Positions 1 to 6,858 of a stretch of DNA of 14,905 nt are shown here, in pieces. How positions within the stretch are numbered: the stretch's first letter is position 1; each line of letters opens with the position of its first letter. The notes beneath the pieces were generated by a model. It searched no databases, was not told the DNA's origin, and worked only from the letters and a program-made list of their open reading frames with translations. A program made the translations under genes and the position numbers. The DNA is from an uncultured Prevotella sp. (lineage in GTDB: Bacteria > Bacteroidota > Bacteroidia > Bacteroidales > Bacteroidaceae): assembly GCA_905211345.1 (NCBI GenBank), contig CAJMAO010000035.1:1-14905 (forward strand), given 5' to 3'.

Positions 1-76
1 AAAAAGATATATGCAATTAATATGCCACTTTACAACGACTTGTTAAACTAGAGCCTAAGACCGTCTTTGCGGGCCG

Positions 77-111
77 AAAGGTGGCCTTTTAGGCGGTGAA
101 AGGCCACCTTT
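77..111. repeat. Hairpin core of dispersed palindromic repeat, copy 1
   Basis: Two perfect 13-base arms (77-89 and 99-111, aaaggtggccttt and its complement) flank a 9-base loop. The flanking text (gcaacgc, a run ending in ttcgtccgca near 152) recurs in inverted orientation at about 8880-8975, so this is one copy of a dispersed repeat and not just a local terminator. It could still act as a terminator for a gene left of the window. Bases 1-411 contain no convincing gene: I see this repeat, a short palindrome at 303-314 and a promoter element at 369-376. Confidence 0.7.
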
Positions 112-368
112 TGCAACGCAATTTGCCGCCTTTCGCTGTTCGTCCGCATCCCGGGTGCATGAAAAAAAGCAAAATGTTACATTCCAATTATTGTAGGAAC
201 GCTATTTATAACGTATGCCGCCGCTAGCCGTATAGCCGTTTGCAAGAGGCGCAAAGAACAGCTTCTCTACGTGACGGGGTTATGACCAAACCACGGATGA
301 ATTGCAATATTGCACGGTGCTTACATTATTTATAGGTGCAAAAGCATGGAATTTTGCAATTTATTTCA

Positions 369-376
369 TATCTTTG
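369..376 (+). promoter_or_regulatory. Putative Bacteroidetes -7 box upstream of the 412-996 gene
   Basis: TATCTTTG matches the Bacteroidetes primary sigma factor -7 consensus TAnnTTTG exactly. No convincing -33 TTG/TTTG lies at the usual spacing. Transcription would begin around 382-385, just upstream of ATG 412, which fits that start and excludes the upstream TTG at 310. Confidence 0.45.
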
Positions 377-411
377 CATTTGGAGGCGGTATTGTAAACC
401 GCTGTTGTAAT

Positions 412-996
412 ATGCTTGACATCAAACGCATGGTGGTATGGCTGGGTAGGATAGGGCGCTGCCGTGGGTTCGGAGTACAGTCGCCGTGGGCCTATCGGAT
501 GGTGCGCTACGTGATAAACGAGCATTGGCCGTATTATGCTTACGCAGACTTGAAGGCGTTGCATCCGTCGCTCGCTGGTGGCGACAGGCGGCTGTGCGAG
601 CTTTGTTTCAGGCTGGCCAACCATGTACAGCCGCGGATGGCGGTGATATGTGGCGCGGGCAACGTGCCGTTCGGCGAGTATATCAAGGCCGGATGCAGGC
701 GCGCCGGGATAACGGAGCTGCCCGATGGTGGCGCAACAGGAAGCGCGATGAAGGCTGACATGGCCGTGATAGGCCATGGTGGAGGCTTCGGCGATATGTT
801 TGCCGCCTTTGCCAGTGAGGCGCGCGACGGCGCGGTGGCGGTGCTTTTGGACATACACGGCAGCAAGGCGATGCGCCGTTTATGGCGCGAGATTGTAAGA
901 GACACGCAGGGAGTTGTGACGTTCGATTTGTATTGGTGCGGCCTCGTGTTTTTCGACAAAAATCGTTTCAAACAGAACTACATTATAAACTTTTAA
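412..996 (+). CDS. Hypothetical protein, degenerate class I methyltransferase-like family of Bacteroidetes
   Basis: This is a 194-residue protein. The frame stays open upstream to a TTG at 310, but ATG 412 is preferred: it follows a -7 box at 369-376 and the family-like N-terminal motif GFGVQSPWAY (residues 19-28) begins shortly after it. WPYYAYADL (39-47) and the C-terminal FDLYWCGLVFF followed by an aromatic/basic tail resemble Bacteroidetes proteins annotated as SAM-dependent methyltransferases, in which a (H/Q)SP(F/W)-type N-terminus and a DL-x-x-x-G-(I/L)-VFF ending are recurrent. The SAM-binding glycine motif is poorly preserved: the equivalent stretch reads VICGAGNVPFG, with no clear acidic residue at the end of beta-2, so enzyme activity is doubtful. 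It lies 12 bases before the cobalamin adenosyltransferase and is probably cotranscribed with it. The coding call is firm; the family assignment is from memory and moderate. Confidence 0.7.
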   Translation: MLDIKRMVVWLGRIGRCRGFGVQSPWAYRMVRYVINEHWPYYAYADLKALHPSLAGGDRRLCELCFRLANHVQPRMAVICGAGNVPFGEYIKAGCRRAGITELPDGGATGSAMKADMAVIGHGGGFGDMFAAFASEARDGAVAVLLDIHGSKAMRRLWREIVRDTQGVVTFDLYWCGLVFFDKNRFKQNYIINF

Positions 997-1008
997 CCGT
1001 TTACGACT

Positions 1009-1572
1009 ATGAAAATAACAAAGGTATATACAAAGACGGGCGACGAGGGGACCACCAGTCTCATCGGGGGAGTGAAAGTGAAGAAAACCAACTCGCGCAT
1101 TGAGGCTTACGGCACAGTAGACGAACTCAGCGCGCATCTGGGATTGCTGGCCTCGTTTATGAAAGACGGGCCTGACAAGCAGCTGGTATTTCGCATACAG
1201 CGCAATTTGTTCACCGTGTGCTCGTATCTTGCCACGGACAAAACGAAAACACAGCTCGCGCCGTCATACACGCTCGACCCGGCCGAGGTGGAAGTACTTG
1301 AACGGGAAATAGACGCCATCGTTGCCGGAATACCGCAGCAAACGGCCTTCATACTGCCCGGAGGTTCGCACGAGGCGGCCATAGCCCATGTGTGCCGCAC
1401 TGTGTGCCGCCGCGCCGAGCGCAGGATATTCTTCTTGGCCGAGAGCACAGAGCTTGACCCCGAAGTGCTACAATACATGAACCGCCTTAGTGACTATTTG
1501 TTCGTGCTGGCTAGGAAATTAAACTTTGTTGACGGTGTAAGAGAAAAAACATGGCATAAATCTTGCAAATAA
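1009..1572 (+). CDS. pduO: Cob(I)alamin adenosyltransferase, PduO/MMAB type
   Basis: This 187-residue cytoplasmic enzyme transfers the 5'-deoxyadenosyl group of ATP to cob(I)alamin, making the coenzyme used by methylmalonyl-CoA mutase and similar enzymes. The N-terminal ATP-binding loop TKTGDEGTTSL is at residues 8-18, followed by RIEAYGTVDELSAHLG (30-45), FILPGG (114-119), R130 with the RRAER motif (134-138), and NRLSDYLFVLAR (158-169). These are the hallmark blocks of the PduO-type trimeric helical-bundle family, and the length is typical for a single-domain member. The start ATG sits 12 bases after the preceding gene, indicating an operon. The promoter of the next gene overlaps the 3' end of this one. 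No cobalamin biosynthesis gene is visible nearby, so a salvage role or support of propionate/succinate metabolism is inferred. The symbol reflects family, not a proven pdu context. Confidence 0.95.
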   Translation: MKITKVYTKTGDEGTTSLIGGVKVKKTNSRIEAYGTVDELSAHLGLLASFMKDGPDKQLVFRIQRNLFTVCSYLATDKTKTQLAPSYTLDPAEVEVLEREIDAIVAGIPQQTAFILPGGSHEAAIAHVCRTVCRRAERRIFFLAESTELDPEVLQYMNRLSDYLFVLARKLNFVDGVREKTWHKSCK

Positions 1573-1592
1573 GAAAAAATATATTACTTTTG
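1563..1592 (+). promoter_or_regulatory. Bacteroidetes-type promoter for the DUF2795 gene
   Basis: TTG at 1563-1565 and TACTTTTG at 1585-1592 are separated by 19 bases, matching the Bacteroidetes -33/-7 arrangement (TTG, about 19 bp, TAnnTTTG). Transcription would begin near 1599, giving a 5' leader of roughly 28 bases before ATG 1627. The -33 element lies inside the last codons of the cobalamin adenosyltransferase gene. Confidence 0.7.
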
Positions 1593-1626
1593 CGCTCGAT
1601 TAAAAACACTAAAACAATTTTAGGTT

Positions 1627-1848
1627 ATGTATTGGACACTTGAATTGGCTTCAAAACTCGAAGATGCGCCGTGGCCTGCAACGAAGGACGAGCTGATTGA
1701 CTACGCCATACGCTCGGGCGCACCCTTGGAAGTGCTGGAAAATCTGCAAGAGATAGAAGACGAAGGTGATGTTTACGAAAGCATCGAAGATATATGGCCT
1801 GACTATCCTACGAAAGAAGATTTTCTTTTCAACGAGGACGAGTATTAA
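1627..1848 (+). CDS. DUF2795 domain-containing small acidic protein
   Basis: This is a 73-residue, strongly acidic, soluble protein with no signal peptide or membrane segment. The N-terminal part (residues 1-45) has the DUF2795-like pattern, including WPATKDELIDYA, followed by a leucine-rich helix. The C-terminal third is rich in Asp, Glu and Tyr (WPDYPTKEDFLFNEDEY). Small proteins nearly identical in layout are widespread single genes in Bacteroidetes, and their molecular function is unknown to me. It has its own promoter (1563-1592), so it is probably transcribed separately from the adenosyltransferase. Its stop is 6 bases before an inverted-repeat element that may end the transcript. Confidence 0.85.
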   Translation: MYWTLELASKLEDAPWPATKDELIDYAIRSGAPLEVLENLQEIEDEGDVYESIEDIWPDYPTKEDFLFNEDEY

Positions 1849-1854
1849 ACGGAG

Positions 1855-1986
1855 AGTTCTTGAATTAAGAATTAAGAGTTAAGAATTAAGAAAATATGCT
1901 TCGTAGGCAGTTGCCGGGACATGTTTTCTTAATTCTTAACTCTTAATTCTTAATTCATTACGCTCTTAATTCTTAATCCAAGAACT
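1855..1986. repeat. AT-rich MITE-like inverted repeat with nested arms
   Basis: Outer arms 1855-1878 and 1963-1986 are 24-base inverted repeats with one mismatch. Inner arms 1862-1898 and 1920-1956 are 37-base inverted repeats with one G-U-type mismatch. All are built from the unit ttaagaatt. The left arm can therefore pair with either right-hand arm. A related stretch recurs at 6824-6858. It fills most of the 178-base gap between the DUF2795 gene and porP. It could end the upstream transcript or affect porP expression; that is inference. Confidence 0.85.
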
Positions 1987-2026
1987 TTTAGTTCTTAATT
2001 GTTTTTGTGCAATAAAAGTTTAAAGG

Positions 2027-2980
2027 GTGCGTTATATTTTCGTGCGAAACCGTCTTGTCATCATATCCGCATTGCTGCTGTTCGCCGTCTTGAAGGCCGG
2101 CGCGCAGTATGACGTGGCCTTTAGCCACTATTGGGACGTGGAGCCGTATTATAACCCCGGTTCCGTAGGCAAGCAGTCGAAACTCAACGTTACGGCGGCA
2201 TACGCCATGAGCTTCGCCGGTTTCGAGAACAACCCTAAGTCGATGTACGTGGGCGCCGACATGCCACTGTACTTCCTGAAGAATTATCACGGCGTGGGTG
2301 TTACGTTGCTTAACGACCAGATAGGTTTGTTCACCCACCAGCGTTTGGCCCTGCAATACGCTTACAAGCACCGACTGTTCGGCGGCATGATAAGTGCAGG
2401 CGTGCAGCTGGGATTCCTCAGCGAGGGTTTTGACGGCTCAAAACTTGACGTCGAGGATTCGGGCGACCCCGCCCTGTCAACGTCAGACGTGAACGGAAGT
2501 GCCTTTGACGTGGGTTTCGGTTTATATTACACGCGCGGTCCTTGGTATGTGGGCGTGTCGGCACAGCATCTTACCTCGCCCTTGATAGAGCTTGGCGAAA
2601 CCAACGAATTGCAGATAGATCCTACGTTTTATTTGACCGGTGGATACAATATAAAGCTGAGAAATCCGTTTCTTACTATACATCCGTCGGTGCTCGTAAG
2701 GACGGACGGCCTTGCATGGAGGGCGGACGTGTCGGGACGGTTGATTTACACGAACGACAAGAAAATGCTCTACGGAGGCGTGTCGTACAGTCCGACAAAC
2801 TCTGTAACCGTGCTTGTGGGAGGCATGTTCCACGGCATACACATTGGCTACAGCTATGAGGTTTACACCTCGGCGATAAGCATAGGCAACGGCAGCCACG
2901 AGCTCGTAATAGGCTACCAGACCGACATCAACCTGTTCAAGAAAGGCCGTAATAAGCATAAAAGCGTAAGAATACTATAA
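2027..2980 (+). CDS. porP: T9SS outer-membrane protein PorP/SprF family
   Basis: This 317-residue protein begins with a signal peptide (basic n-region R2-R9, hydrophobic core 10-22, cleavage likely after A26 in AGA-Q). The mature part matches the PorP/SprF family: an early YDVAFSHYWDVEPYYNPGSVG block, alternating aromatic beta strands throughout, and a C-terminal VIGYQTDINLF strand. PorP is an outer-membrane barrel of about 14 strands associated with the PorK/N ring of the type IX secretion system. The start is GTG: an in-frame stop lies at 2021-2023, and no ATG precedes the signal-peptide core. GTG 2042 is a second possible start (five residues shorter). A weak -7-like TGTTTTTG lies at 2000-2007. 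The order P-K-L-M-N is the same as in Porphyromonas gingivalis. The downstream gap to porK is 7 bases. Confidence 0.95.
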   Translation: MRYIFVRNRLVIISALLLFAVLKAGAQYDVAFSHYWDVEPYYNPGSVGKQSKLNVTAAYAMSFAGFENNPKSMYVGADMPLYFLKNYHGVGVTLLNDQIGLFTHQRLALQYAYKHRLFGGMISAGVQLGFLSEGFDGSKLDVEDSGDPALSTSDVNGSAFDVGFGLYYTRGPWYVGVSAQHLTSPLIELGETNELQIDPTFYLTGGYNIKLRNPFLTIHPSVLVRTDGLAWRADVSGRLIYTNDKKMLYGGVSYSPTNSVTVLVGGMFHGIHIGYSYEVYTSAISIGNGSHELVIGYQTDINLFKKGRNKHKSVRIL

Positions 2981-2987
2981 CAAAGAT

Positions 2988-4439
2988 ATGAAGAAAACTA
3001 AAATAACGATTGCGCTCGGCTTTGCCGTGACGCTGATTCTTTCCGGATGTTTCGGCGGACGCATGTCGTCGTCGGGACGTGGCGGCGAGGTGGTGGGCGT
3101 CAGCGGCAGGAGCTTTAATGAGCCTACGCCTTACGGAATGACTCTCATCAAGAGGGGATACCTCAAAATGGGATTGGAAAAAGACGACAGCCTGTGGGGC
3201 AGGCAGACACCTACGAAGGAAATATCGGTAGACGGATTTTGGATGGACGAGACCGAGGTTACCAACTCAGAGTATAAGCAGTTTGTTTTCTGGGTGCGCG
3301 ACTCTATTCTAAGAACACGTCTTGCAGACCCCGCTTACGGCGGCGACGAGACTTATATGATAACCGAAGACAAGAACGGCGACCCCGTGACACCCCACCT
3401 GAACTGGAAGAAAGCCCTGCCGCGCAAGCCTAATGAGGACGAGCTGAGGGCTATCGAGAGCCTGTATGTCACCAATCCGGTGACCGGCGAGAAGATGCTT
3501 GACGCCAGCCAAATGAACTATCGTTACGAGGTTTACGACTATACGGCCGCCGCCTTGCGCCGCAACCGCCTTGACCCGGCGCAGCGCAACCTTAATACCG
3601 ACGTGCCGGTGAATCCGGACGAGGTGGTGATGATTTCAAAAGATACGGCGTATATCGACGATGAAGGCCGGATAGTAAGGCAGACTATAGACCGCCCGTT
3701 GAGCGGACCGTGGGACTTCCTTAATACATATATAGTAAATATATATCCTGACACGACGTGCTGGGTGAACGATTTTGTGAATTCAGACAACGAGACTTAC
3801 ATGCGCCTCTATTTCAGCAGTCCTACTTATAATGATTATCCCGTGGTTGGTGTTACGTGGGAACAGGCCAACGCATTTTGCGCATGGCGTACGGACTATT
3901 TGCTGAAAGGACTTGGTGGTGAAGCCAGATATATACAACGCTACCGTTTGCCGACCGAGGCTGAATGGGAATACGCCGCCCGCGGTAAGGAAGGCACGGA
4001 GTTCCCGTGGGAGCAAGTTGATGTAAAGACCGAGGACGGATGCTTTTTTGCCAACTTTAAGCCCGACCGTGGCAACTACACCGAGGACGGAAACCTCATT
4101 ACGAGCCGTGTGGGGCTGTTCTCATCGAACTCAAACGGACTGTTCGACATGGCCGGCAACGTGGCCGAGTGGACAAGCACCACTTATACGGAAGCAGGCA
4201 TAGACGCAATGAACGACCTCAACCCGGAGCTTAAATACAATGCGGCCAAGGAAGACCCGTACCGCTTGAAGAAGAAGAGCGTGCGCGGAGGATCATGGAA
4301 AGACCCTGAGTCTTATATACGTTCGGCATGGCGTACATGGGAGTATCAGAACCAGCCGCGTTGTTACATTGGCTTCCGCTGCGTAAGGAGTCTGGCAACT
4401 ACAACAAGCACTAAACAAAAAGGAAAGAAAAGAAAATAA
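2988..4439 (+). CDS. porK: T9SS ring lipoprotein PorK/GldK (FGE-sulfatase fold)
   Basis: This 483-residue lipoprotein has a type II signal peptide ending in the lipobox LSGC, with the lipidated Cys at 21. From about residue 48 it carries the formylglycine-generating-enzyme (FGE-sulfatase) fold: PVVGVTWEQANAFCAWR from about 285, RLPTEAEWEYAARG from 320, NGLFDMAGNVAEW from 383, RGGSW from 433 and the terminal GFRCVR near 462. A family-typical insertion (about 110-270) interrupts the fold. PorK and PorN make the large periplasmic ring under the outer membrane in the T9SS. Both cysteine positions used catalytically by true FGE enzymes are occupied by other residues (Asp and Ile after RGGSW), so the domain is structural here. 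The stop overlaps the porL start by one base (taATG), implying translational coupling. Confidence 0.96.
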   Translation: MKKTKITIALGFAVTLILSGCFGGRMSSSGRGGEVVGVSGRSFNEPTPYGMTLIKRGYLKMGLEKDDSLWGRQTPTKEISVDGFWMDETEVTNSEYKQFVFWVRDSILRTRLADPAYGGDETYMITEDKNGDPVTPHLNWKKALPRKPNEDELRAIESLYVTNPVTGEKMLDASQMNYRYEVYDYTAAALRRNRLDPAQRNLNTDVPVNPDEVVMISKDTAYIDDEGRIVRQTIDRPLSGPWDFLNTYIVNIYPDTTCWVNDFVNSDNETYMRLYFSSPTYNDYPVVGVTWEQANAFCAWRTDYLLKGLGGEARYIQRYRLPTEAEWEYAARGKEGTEFPWEQVDVKTEDGCFFANFKPDRGNYTEDGNLITSRVGLFSSNSNGLFDMAGNVAEWTSTTYTEAGIDAMNDLNPELKYNAAKEDPYRLKKKSVRGGSWKDPESYIRSAWRTWEYQNQPRCYIGFRCVRSLATTTSTKQKGKKRK

Positions 4440-5266
4440 TGACTGAATATAGCAAATATAACGTGATATACCGCCTGCAACGGTGGTTGGACAGCGTACC
4501 GGGGCAAACATTCCTGAACTACGCTTACAGTTGGGGTGCATCGATAGTCATTCTCGGTACATTGTTTAAGTTGACGCACTTGCCGGGAGCCAACCTCATG
4601 CTTTATCTCGGTATGGGTACTGAGGTGATAGTGTTCTTTATTTCGGCATTCGACCGCCCGTTCGACAAGACTGCTATAGGCAAAGACTTGCCAACGCATG
4701 TCACAGACGATGACGTGACAGACGAGGATGAAACTGTTGGAGAAGAACAAGTTGAGGCCCAGCCTGTGACAGCCGGTGCAGCGGTTCCTCCGGGAATGGT
4801 GGCTTATGTAGGGCCTGCTGTTGCCGGAACTGGCGCTTCAGACGCTTCTGTAGACGGCGTAATTCCGGCAGGTCAGCCTGTTGTTGCCGGTCAGGTAGTA
4901 CCTGAATGGGTGGCCGGTCAGCAGCAAGTTTCGCCTGAAATGGAAGAAGCCACTACTAATTATGTGGAGGAATTGAAGAAACTCACCGAGACTTTGGCTA
5001 AGGTTTCAGAGCAAAGCGAACGCCTGACACGCGATTCGGAAGAGATGGAAAACCTCAACCGCACGCTCACCGGCATCTGCAAGGTGTACGAAATGCAGCT
5101 TAAAGGCGCAAGTTCGCAAATCGGAACGATTGATGAGATCAATGAACAGTCGCGTAAAATGGCTTCTCAGATTGAGCAACTTAACAAGATTTACGCCCGC
5201 ATGATTGAGGCGATGACCGTGAATATGCGTGCAACCGCAACCAACGGGAATAATGCTGAAGTGTAA
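4439..5266 (+). CDS. porL: T9SS motor subunit PorL/GldL
   Basis: This 275-residue inner-membrane protein forms the proton-driven motor with PorM. Two transmembrane helices span about 27-47 and 52-71 and end in the family motif SAFDRP. Charged residues within the membrane, K44, H47 and E62, line up with Flavobacterium johnsoniae GldL K27, H30 and E49 (aligned from memory), where the glutamate is important for proton use. After the membrane unit comes an acidic stretch (about 85-105), then an Ala/Gly/Pro/Val-rich low-complexity linker (about 106-160), then a long coiled coil (about 165-265). The start codon overlaps the porK stop, and the stop is 6 bases from porM. The linker is the least conserved part and may be lineage-specific. 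Confidence 0.96.
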   Translation: MTEYSKYNVIYRLQRWLDSVPGQTFLNYAYSWGASIVILGTLFKLTHLPGANLMLYLGMGTEVIVFFISAFDRPFDKTAIGKDLPTHVTDDDVTDEDETVGEEQVEAQPVTAGAAVPPGMVAYVGPAVAGTGASDASVDGVIPAGQPVVAGQVVPEWVAGQQQVSPEMEEATTNYVEELKKLTETLAKVSEQSERLTRDSEEMENLNRTLTGICKVYEMQLKGASSQIGTIDEINEQSRKMASQIEQLNKIYARMIEAMTVNMRATATNGNNAEV

Positions 5267-5272
5267 TAAGGA

Positions 5273-6823
5273 ATGGCAATAAAGAAAAGACCGGTATCTC
5301 CACGCCAGAAGATGATAAACCTTATGTATGTCGTCTTGATGGCGATGCTTGCGCTCAACGTATCGACGGAAGTGCTTGAGGGCTTTTCATTGGTAGAAGA
5401 AAGCCTGCAACGTACGACTAAAAACTCGGCTTCGGAGAATGCGGCAATCTACGGTAACTTTGAAGCTCAGATGAAAGCCAACCCTCAGAAGGTGAAGGCA
5501 TGGTTCGACAAGGCTACCGCCGTGAAGCGCATGAGCGACTCTTTGTTCAATTTCGCACAGGAACTTAAGGTGGCGATAGTCAAGGAAGCCGACGGTGAAG
5601 ACGGTGACGTAATGAATATAAACCGCAAGGACGACCTAGAGGCAGCCAACCAAGTGATGCTTGCTCCCGGCAAGGGGAAAGGCAAAAAGCTGTTCGATGC
5701 TATCAATTCGTTTCGAGAGCGCATATTGACGATGGTTACGGACGAACGGCAGAAGGCAATAATAGCCAGCAATCTGACCACTACACTGCCTAAGAATGCC
5801 AAGACCATGGGCAAGAACTGGCAGGAATACATGTTTGAAGACATGCCCGTGGCCGCTGCCGTGACATTACTTTCTAAGTTGCAGAGCGACGTTCGTTATG
5901 CGGAAGGCGAAGTGTTGCACACCCTTGTGGCAAATATTGACATGAAGGACATACGTGTCAACAAATTGAGCGCGTTCGTCATACCCAATGCTCAGACTAT
6001 AGTGCGCGGCGACAAGTTCTCGGCGCAAATAGTAATGGCAGCAGTCGACACTACGCAGAAACCTCAGATATTCATCGGCGGGCGGCAGATGAACCTGCGT
6101 GACAACACTTACGAGATAATAACCAGCCGTACGGGCGACTTTAATTTGACAGGTTACATTACGATGCAGAACGGCAACGGCGACGTAATCCGTCGTGATT
6201 TCTCGCAGAAGTACACTGTGGTCGATCCCAGCGCGACAGTCTCCGCCGACCTGATGAACGTGCTTTACGCAGGTTACAGTAATCCTATCAGCATAAGCAT
6301 ACCCGGCGTTCCGCTGACCAAAGTGTCGGCCACAATGAGCGGCGGAGCGCTCCAGCCGGTAGGCCCCGGTAAGTATATCGCACGTCCGTCGGCCGTAGGT
6401 CAGGATGTCACTATAAATGTTTTGTCATTGCAGACCGGTACGGCAAGGCAGGTGGGACAGTTTACTTTCAAGGTGCGTAAGCTGCCCGACCCGACACCGT
6501 ACATACAGATTGGCGACAACCGTTTCCGTACCGGAGGGCTTGCCAAGGCGTCACTTATGTCGGCGCAGGGCATAAATGCCGCAATAGATGACGGTCTGTT
6601 GGACATTCCGTTCAAGGTGCTTGGCTTCGAGGCGGTGTTCTATGATAATATGGGTAATGCCGTGCCGATGGTTTCAAACGGCGACGCTTTCACCCAGCGC
6701 CAGCGTGAGACGTTCCGCCGTCTGGCGCGTAACAAGCGTTTCTACATAACCCGCATCAATGCCGTAGGCCCCGATGGAATACGCCGCACGCTGCCGGCAA
6801 CGATGGAAGTAATAGTCAAGTAA
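5273..6823 (+). CDS. porM: T9SS motor subunit PorM/GldM
   Basis: This 516-residue protein has one N-terminal transmembrane helix (about 14-31, MINLMYVVLMAMLALNVS) preceded by a basic cytoplasmic tail (KKRPVSPRQK), then a long periplasmic part. This is the GldM layout: a helical first domain (about 35-225) and three beta-rich domains reaching up towards the PorK/N ring. A PorM dimer runs through the centre of a PorL pentamer and is thought to rotate to transmit energy across the periplasm. The length is close to that of P. gingivalis PorM. The ATG follows porL by 6 bases. The stop is followed at once by an AT-rich repeat that separates it from porN. Confidence 0.97.
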   Translation: MAIKKRPVSPRQKMINLMYVVLMAMLALNVSTEVLEGFSLVEESLQRTTKNSASENAAIYGNFEAQMKANPQKVKAWFDKATAVKRMSDSLFNFAQELKVAIVKEADGEDGDVMNINRKDDLEAANQVMLAPGKGKGKKLFDAINSFRERILTMVTDERQKAIIASNLTTTLPKNAKTMGKNWQEYMFEDMPVAAAVTLLSKLQSDVRYAEGEVLHTLVANIDMKDIRVNKLSAFVIPNAQTIVRGDKFSAQIVMAAVDTTQKPQIFIGGRQMNLRDNTYEIITSRTGDFNLTGYITMQNGNGDVIRRDFSQKYTVVDPSATVSADLMNVLYAGYSNPISISIPGVPLTKVSATMSGGALQPVGPGKYIARPSAVGQDVTINVLSLQTGTARQVGQFTFKVRKLPDPTPYIQIGDNRFRTGGLAKASLMSAQGINAAIDDGLLDIPFKVLGFEAVFYDNMGNAVPMVSNGDAFTQRQRETFRRLARNKRFYITRINAVGPDGIRRTLPATMEVIVK

Positions 6824-6858
6824 GTTAAGAGTTAAGAATTAAGAGTTAAGAAAATATG
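6824..6858 (+). repeat. AT-rich ttaaga repeat supplying the porN start codon
   Basis: The whole porM-porN gap is a run of ttaaga(a/g) units ending in ttaagaaaatatg. The last 13 bases (6846-6858) are identical to 1886-1898, the end of an arm of the inverted-repeat element before porP. The final ATG of this sequence is the porN start codon. No opposing arm is present here, so it looks like a half-element or a locally expanded repeat. Confidence 0.75.

Noticed and set aside
303..314. Perfect 12-base palindrome TGCAATATTGCA as an operator for the first gene.
   Set aside because: It is AT-rich, short, lies about 55 bases upstream of the -7 box and has no second copy in the window, so there is not enough to call a binding site.
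310..411. N-terminal extension of the first gene from a TTG codon at 310.
   Set aside because: The extra 34 residues look non-coding, the start would be TTG, and a -7 box at 369-376 lies inside it. ATG 412 fits better.
1862..1956. CRISPR-like array of short AT-rich repeats.
   Set aside because: The units are contiguous variants of ttaagaatt arranged as an inverted repeat, with no regular unique spacers and no cas genes.
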